A stretch of DNA of 6,491 nt from an uncultured Collinsella sp. (GTDB taxonomy: Bacteria; Actinomycetota; Coriobacteriia; Coriobacteriales; Coriobacteriaceae): contig CATVYG010000053.1 of the NCBI GenBank assembly GCA_958348225.1, forward strand, positions 1-6,491, given 5' to 3'. The notes beneath the pieces were generated by a model. The model was given only the letters and a program-made list of their open reading frames with translations, was not told the DNA's origin and did not search any database. The translations under genes were made by a program, and so were the position numbers. Within the stretch, counting starts at the first letter, position 1; every line of letters begins with the position of its first letter. This document shows, piece by piece, positions 4,935 to 6,491 of the stretch.

Positions 4935-6371
4935 ATGAATCAGGTGGAGCAGAGCGTTACCGAGTATGTCGACGAGGTCTGGGAGGACGTCGTCGCCGAT
5001 ATCGAGCAGCTGGTGAGTTATCCGTCCGTAGCCGTTGCTGCCGATGCGGAGCCTAGCGCGCCGTTTGGCCGCCCGGTTCGTGATGCGCTCGATTGCGCAC
5101 TCGGCATTGCGCAAAAGCTCGGCTACCAGACGAGCGACGACGAGGGCTATGTGGGCATTGCCGATATCCCGGGTCGCGGCGACAAGCAGCTCGCGACCAT
5201 CTGCCACGTGGACGTGGTGCCCGCCGGCCCCGGCTGGAACACCGACCCGTTTGCGATGGAGCGTCGCGAGGGCTGGCTGCTCGGCCGTGGCGTGATTGAT
5301 GACAAGGGTCCGGCGGTGTTGTCGCTCTACGCCGGTGCCTACCTGCTCAAGCACGGCATTGTGCCGCGCTATACCTTCCGCGCGCTGCTGGGCTGCGATG
5401 AGGAAGTGGGCATGTCCGACGTTCACCATTATCTGGAGAATCACGCAGACCCCGACTTTTTGTTTACGCCCGATGCCGAGTTCCCGGTCTGCAATGCCGA
5501 GAAGGGCCAGTTTGGGGCGACGTTCGTGAGCCCCAAGATCGACGGCGGGCGCATCGTGTCGTGGAGCGGCTCCGAGGCGAGCAATGCCATTCCGTCGCAG
5601 TCCATCTGCGAGCTCGCGATTGCCGCCGATGAGCTGCCGGCGCCGGTCGAGAACGCCGATCGTCTGGAGATCACGGCGCTTGATAATGGCCATGCGCAGA
5701 TTTTCGCCCACGGTATCGGTGGCCATGCTTCGATGCCCGAGGGAACGATCAATGCCGTCGGCCTGATCGTGTCGTATCTGCGCGAGGCCGAGGACGCGTT
5801 TGGTGCACGCGACGAGCGCCTGCTGACGCCTGCCGAGCATGAGTTCGTCAAGTTCCTGGCCTTTGTGCATGCGGACGCCTATGGCCGCGGCCTGGGTATC
5901 GACGCGACGAGCCCGGCGTTTGGCCCGCTTACCTGCAACGCTGGCGTCATCCGCGTGGCGGATGGCCATATTGAGCAGGTCATCGACGTGCGCTTCCCCG
6001 ACAGCACGAGTGCCGATACTATCCGCGAGCAGCTCGACCCGCTCGTGGGCCGTTTTGGCGTGACGTGCCAGCTGGGTCGCGCGAAGGTGCCGTTCTCGGT
6101 GTCTGCCGACGATCCGGCCGTGAAGGCGCTTATTGATACCTATAACGAGTTTACGGGCAAGCATGCTGAGCCCTTTGCCATGGGCGGCGGTACGTACGCG
6201 CGCAACTTTGCCCGCGCCGTGTCGTTTGGCCCCGAGGAGACCGGTCTGGAGCTGCCCGCATGGGGCGGCCAGATGCACGGTCCCAACGAGTGCGCCAACG
6301 AGGAACAGCTCAAGCAGGCGCTCAAGATCTACATTGTTGCGATCCTCCGTTTGAATGAATTAGAGCTTTAA
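4935..6371 (+). CDS. M20-family dipeptidase (PepV/Sapep type)
   Basis: 478 residues, the usual length for PepV/Sapep dinuclear zinc (or manganese) dipeptidases, which cut dipeptides in the cytosol during peptide use. Metal and catalytic residues are in order: H91 and D93 in HVDVVP; the bridging Asp in VIDDKGP (D122); general base E156 and ligand E157 in GCDEEVG; D180 in FTPDAEFP, a PepV-subfamily signature; H264 in GIGGHAS of the inserted lid/dimer-like domain; and H448 in MHGPNE near the C-terminus. MGGGTYAR (416-423) is also subfamily-typical. Roles are transferred from Lactobacillus PepV. No signal peptide. It follows the HAD gene by 55 bases with no terminator between, so the two are probably one operon. 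The coding sequence is intact. Confidence 0.94.
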   Translation: MNQVEQSVTEYVDEVWEDVVADIEQLVSYPSVAVAADAEPSAPFGRPVRDALDCALGIAQKLGYQTSDDEGYVGIADIPGRGDKQLATICHVDVVPAGPGWNTDPFAMERREGWLLGRGVIDDKGPAVLSLYAGAYLLKHGIVPRYTFRALLGCDEEVGMSDVHHYLENHADPDFLFTPDAEFPVCNAEKGQFGATFVSPKIDGGRIVSWSGSEASNAIPSQSICELAIAADELPAPVENADRLEITALDNGHAQIFAHGIGGHASMPEGTINAVGLIVSYLREAEDAFGARDERLLTPAEHEFVKFLAFVHADAYGRGLGIDATSPAFGPLTCNAGVIRVADGHIEQVIDVRFPDSTSADTIREQLDPLVGRFGVTCQLGRAKVPFSVSADDPAVKALIDTYNEFTGKHAEPFAMGGGTYARNFARAVSFGPEETGLELPAWGGQMHGPNECANEEQLKQALKIYIVAILRLNELEL

Positions 6372-6390
6372 GGTTTCGCGGTTTCCCAAT

Positions 6391-6489
6391 CTAAGTTGCG
6401 GTGGAATAGTTCCTAGAATGGGCCATTTGATGGCCAAGGGGGGTGCGGACGATTTCTTGGACCGCGCCTAGGCGTATCCAAGCTTCCTG
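6391..6489 (-). other. Open minus-strand frame entering from the right edge (possible gene 3' end)
   Basis: The minus strand is open from the window edge for 32 codons to TAG at 6393-6391, with sequence beginning QEAWIRLGAVQEIVRT and ending in SRNYSTAT. The last six codons are made by the shared repeat arm (6393-6409). It could be the C-terminus of a gene convergent with the dipeptidase whose end was supplied by the repeat, or just an open stretch within the repeat. I recognise no family. Confidence 0.3.
6393..6435. repeat. Second, one-armed copy of the inverted-repeat element
   Basis: AAGTTGCGGTGGAATAG (6393-6409) is identical to 3119-3135. After a different 11-base stretch comes a small hairpin GGCCA (6421-6425), TTTGA, TGGCC (6431-6435), at nearly the same distance from the arm (28 bases) as the inner hairpin of the first copy (29 bases). 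The complementary right arm is absent before the window ends. As with copy 1 it begins shortly after a stop codon, here 22 bases past the dipeptidase stop. Confidence 0.6.
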
Positions 6490-6491
6490 CG

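Noticed and set aside
4914..6278. Long minus-strand open frame (454 codons) opposite the dipeptidase
   Set aside because: It is the antisense of a gene with complete catalytic motifs. High-GC codon bias keeps the opposite frame open, the translation shows no family features, and no RBS supports it.
6465..6474. 10-base palindrome CGCCTAGGCG near the right edge
   Set aside because: Short, with no promoter or second copy in the window; within chance expectation for GC-rich DNA.

Overview
The window is high-GC bacterial DNA with dense genes, strong purine-rich ribosome binding sites and mostly G/C-ending codons. Gene content (a bacterial tgt, a long LOG-family protein, a DegV protein, a Gph-like phosphatase, a PepV-type M20 dipeptidase) and style fit a gut actinobacterium of the Coriobacteriia, most likely Collinsella. 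That assignment is inference; there is no rRNA or other marker here.

Layout. Positions 1-272 hold the unresolved edge of a neighbouring gene, a Rho-independent terminator (113-151) and the tgt promoter and RBS. tgt (273-1412, +) encodes the tRNA-guanine transglycosylase of queuosine synthesis. A 211-base spacer with several hairpins leads to a LOG-family protein (1624-2382, +). A more AT-leaning islet follows: a palindromic operator/promoter region, then a two-gene type II toxin-antitoxin operon of DinJ/YafQ type (2496-3106, +). A 67-base inverted repeat (3120-3186) separates the toxin from a convergent degV gene (3200-4060, -). A divergent promoter region (about 4061-4216) with a 16-base palindrome leads to a HAD phosphatase (4217-4879, +) and an M20 dipeptidase (4935-6371, +), probably one transcription unit. 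The last 120 bases carry a second copy of one arm of the inverted repeat, read through by a minus-strand frame that leaves the window.

How the genes relate. They do not form one pathway. They are housekeeping or catabolic genes (tRNA modification, nucleotide phosphoribohydrolase-like, fatty-acid binding, phosphatase, dipeptidase) interrupted by a toxin-antitoxin/repeat islet.

Two observations stand out. First, degV has a complete 286-codon frame with a proper start and RBS but is cut at codon 40 by one in-frame TAG, explainable by a single CAG-to-TAG transition. Second, the perfect 19-bp inverted repeat has its arm repeated 3.3 kb away with the same internal geometry, which suggests a dispersed REP/MITE-like family. 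I see no CRISPR array, rRNA, tRNA, transposase or large undescribed system.
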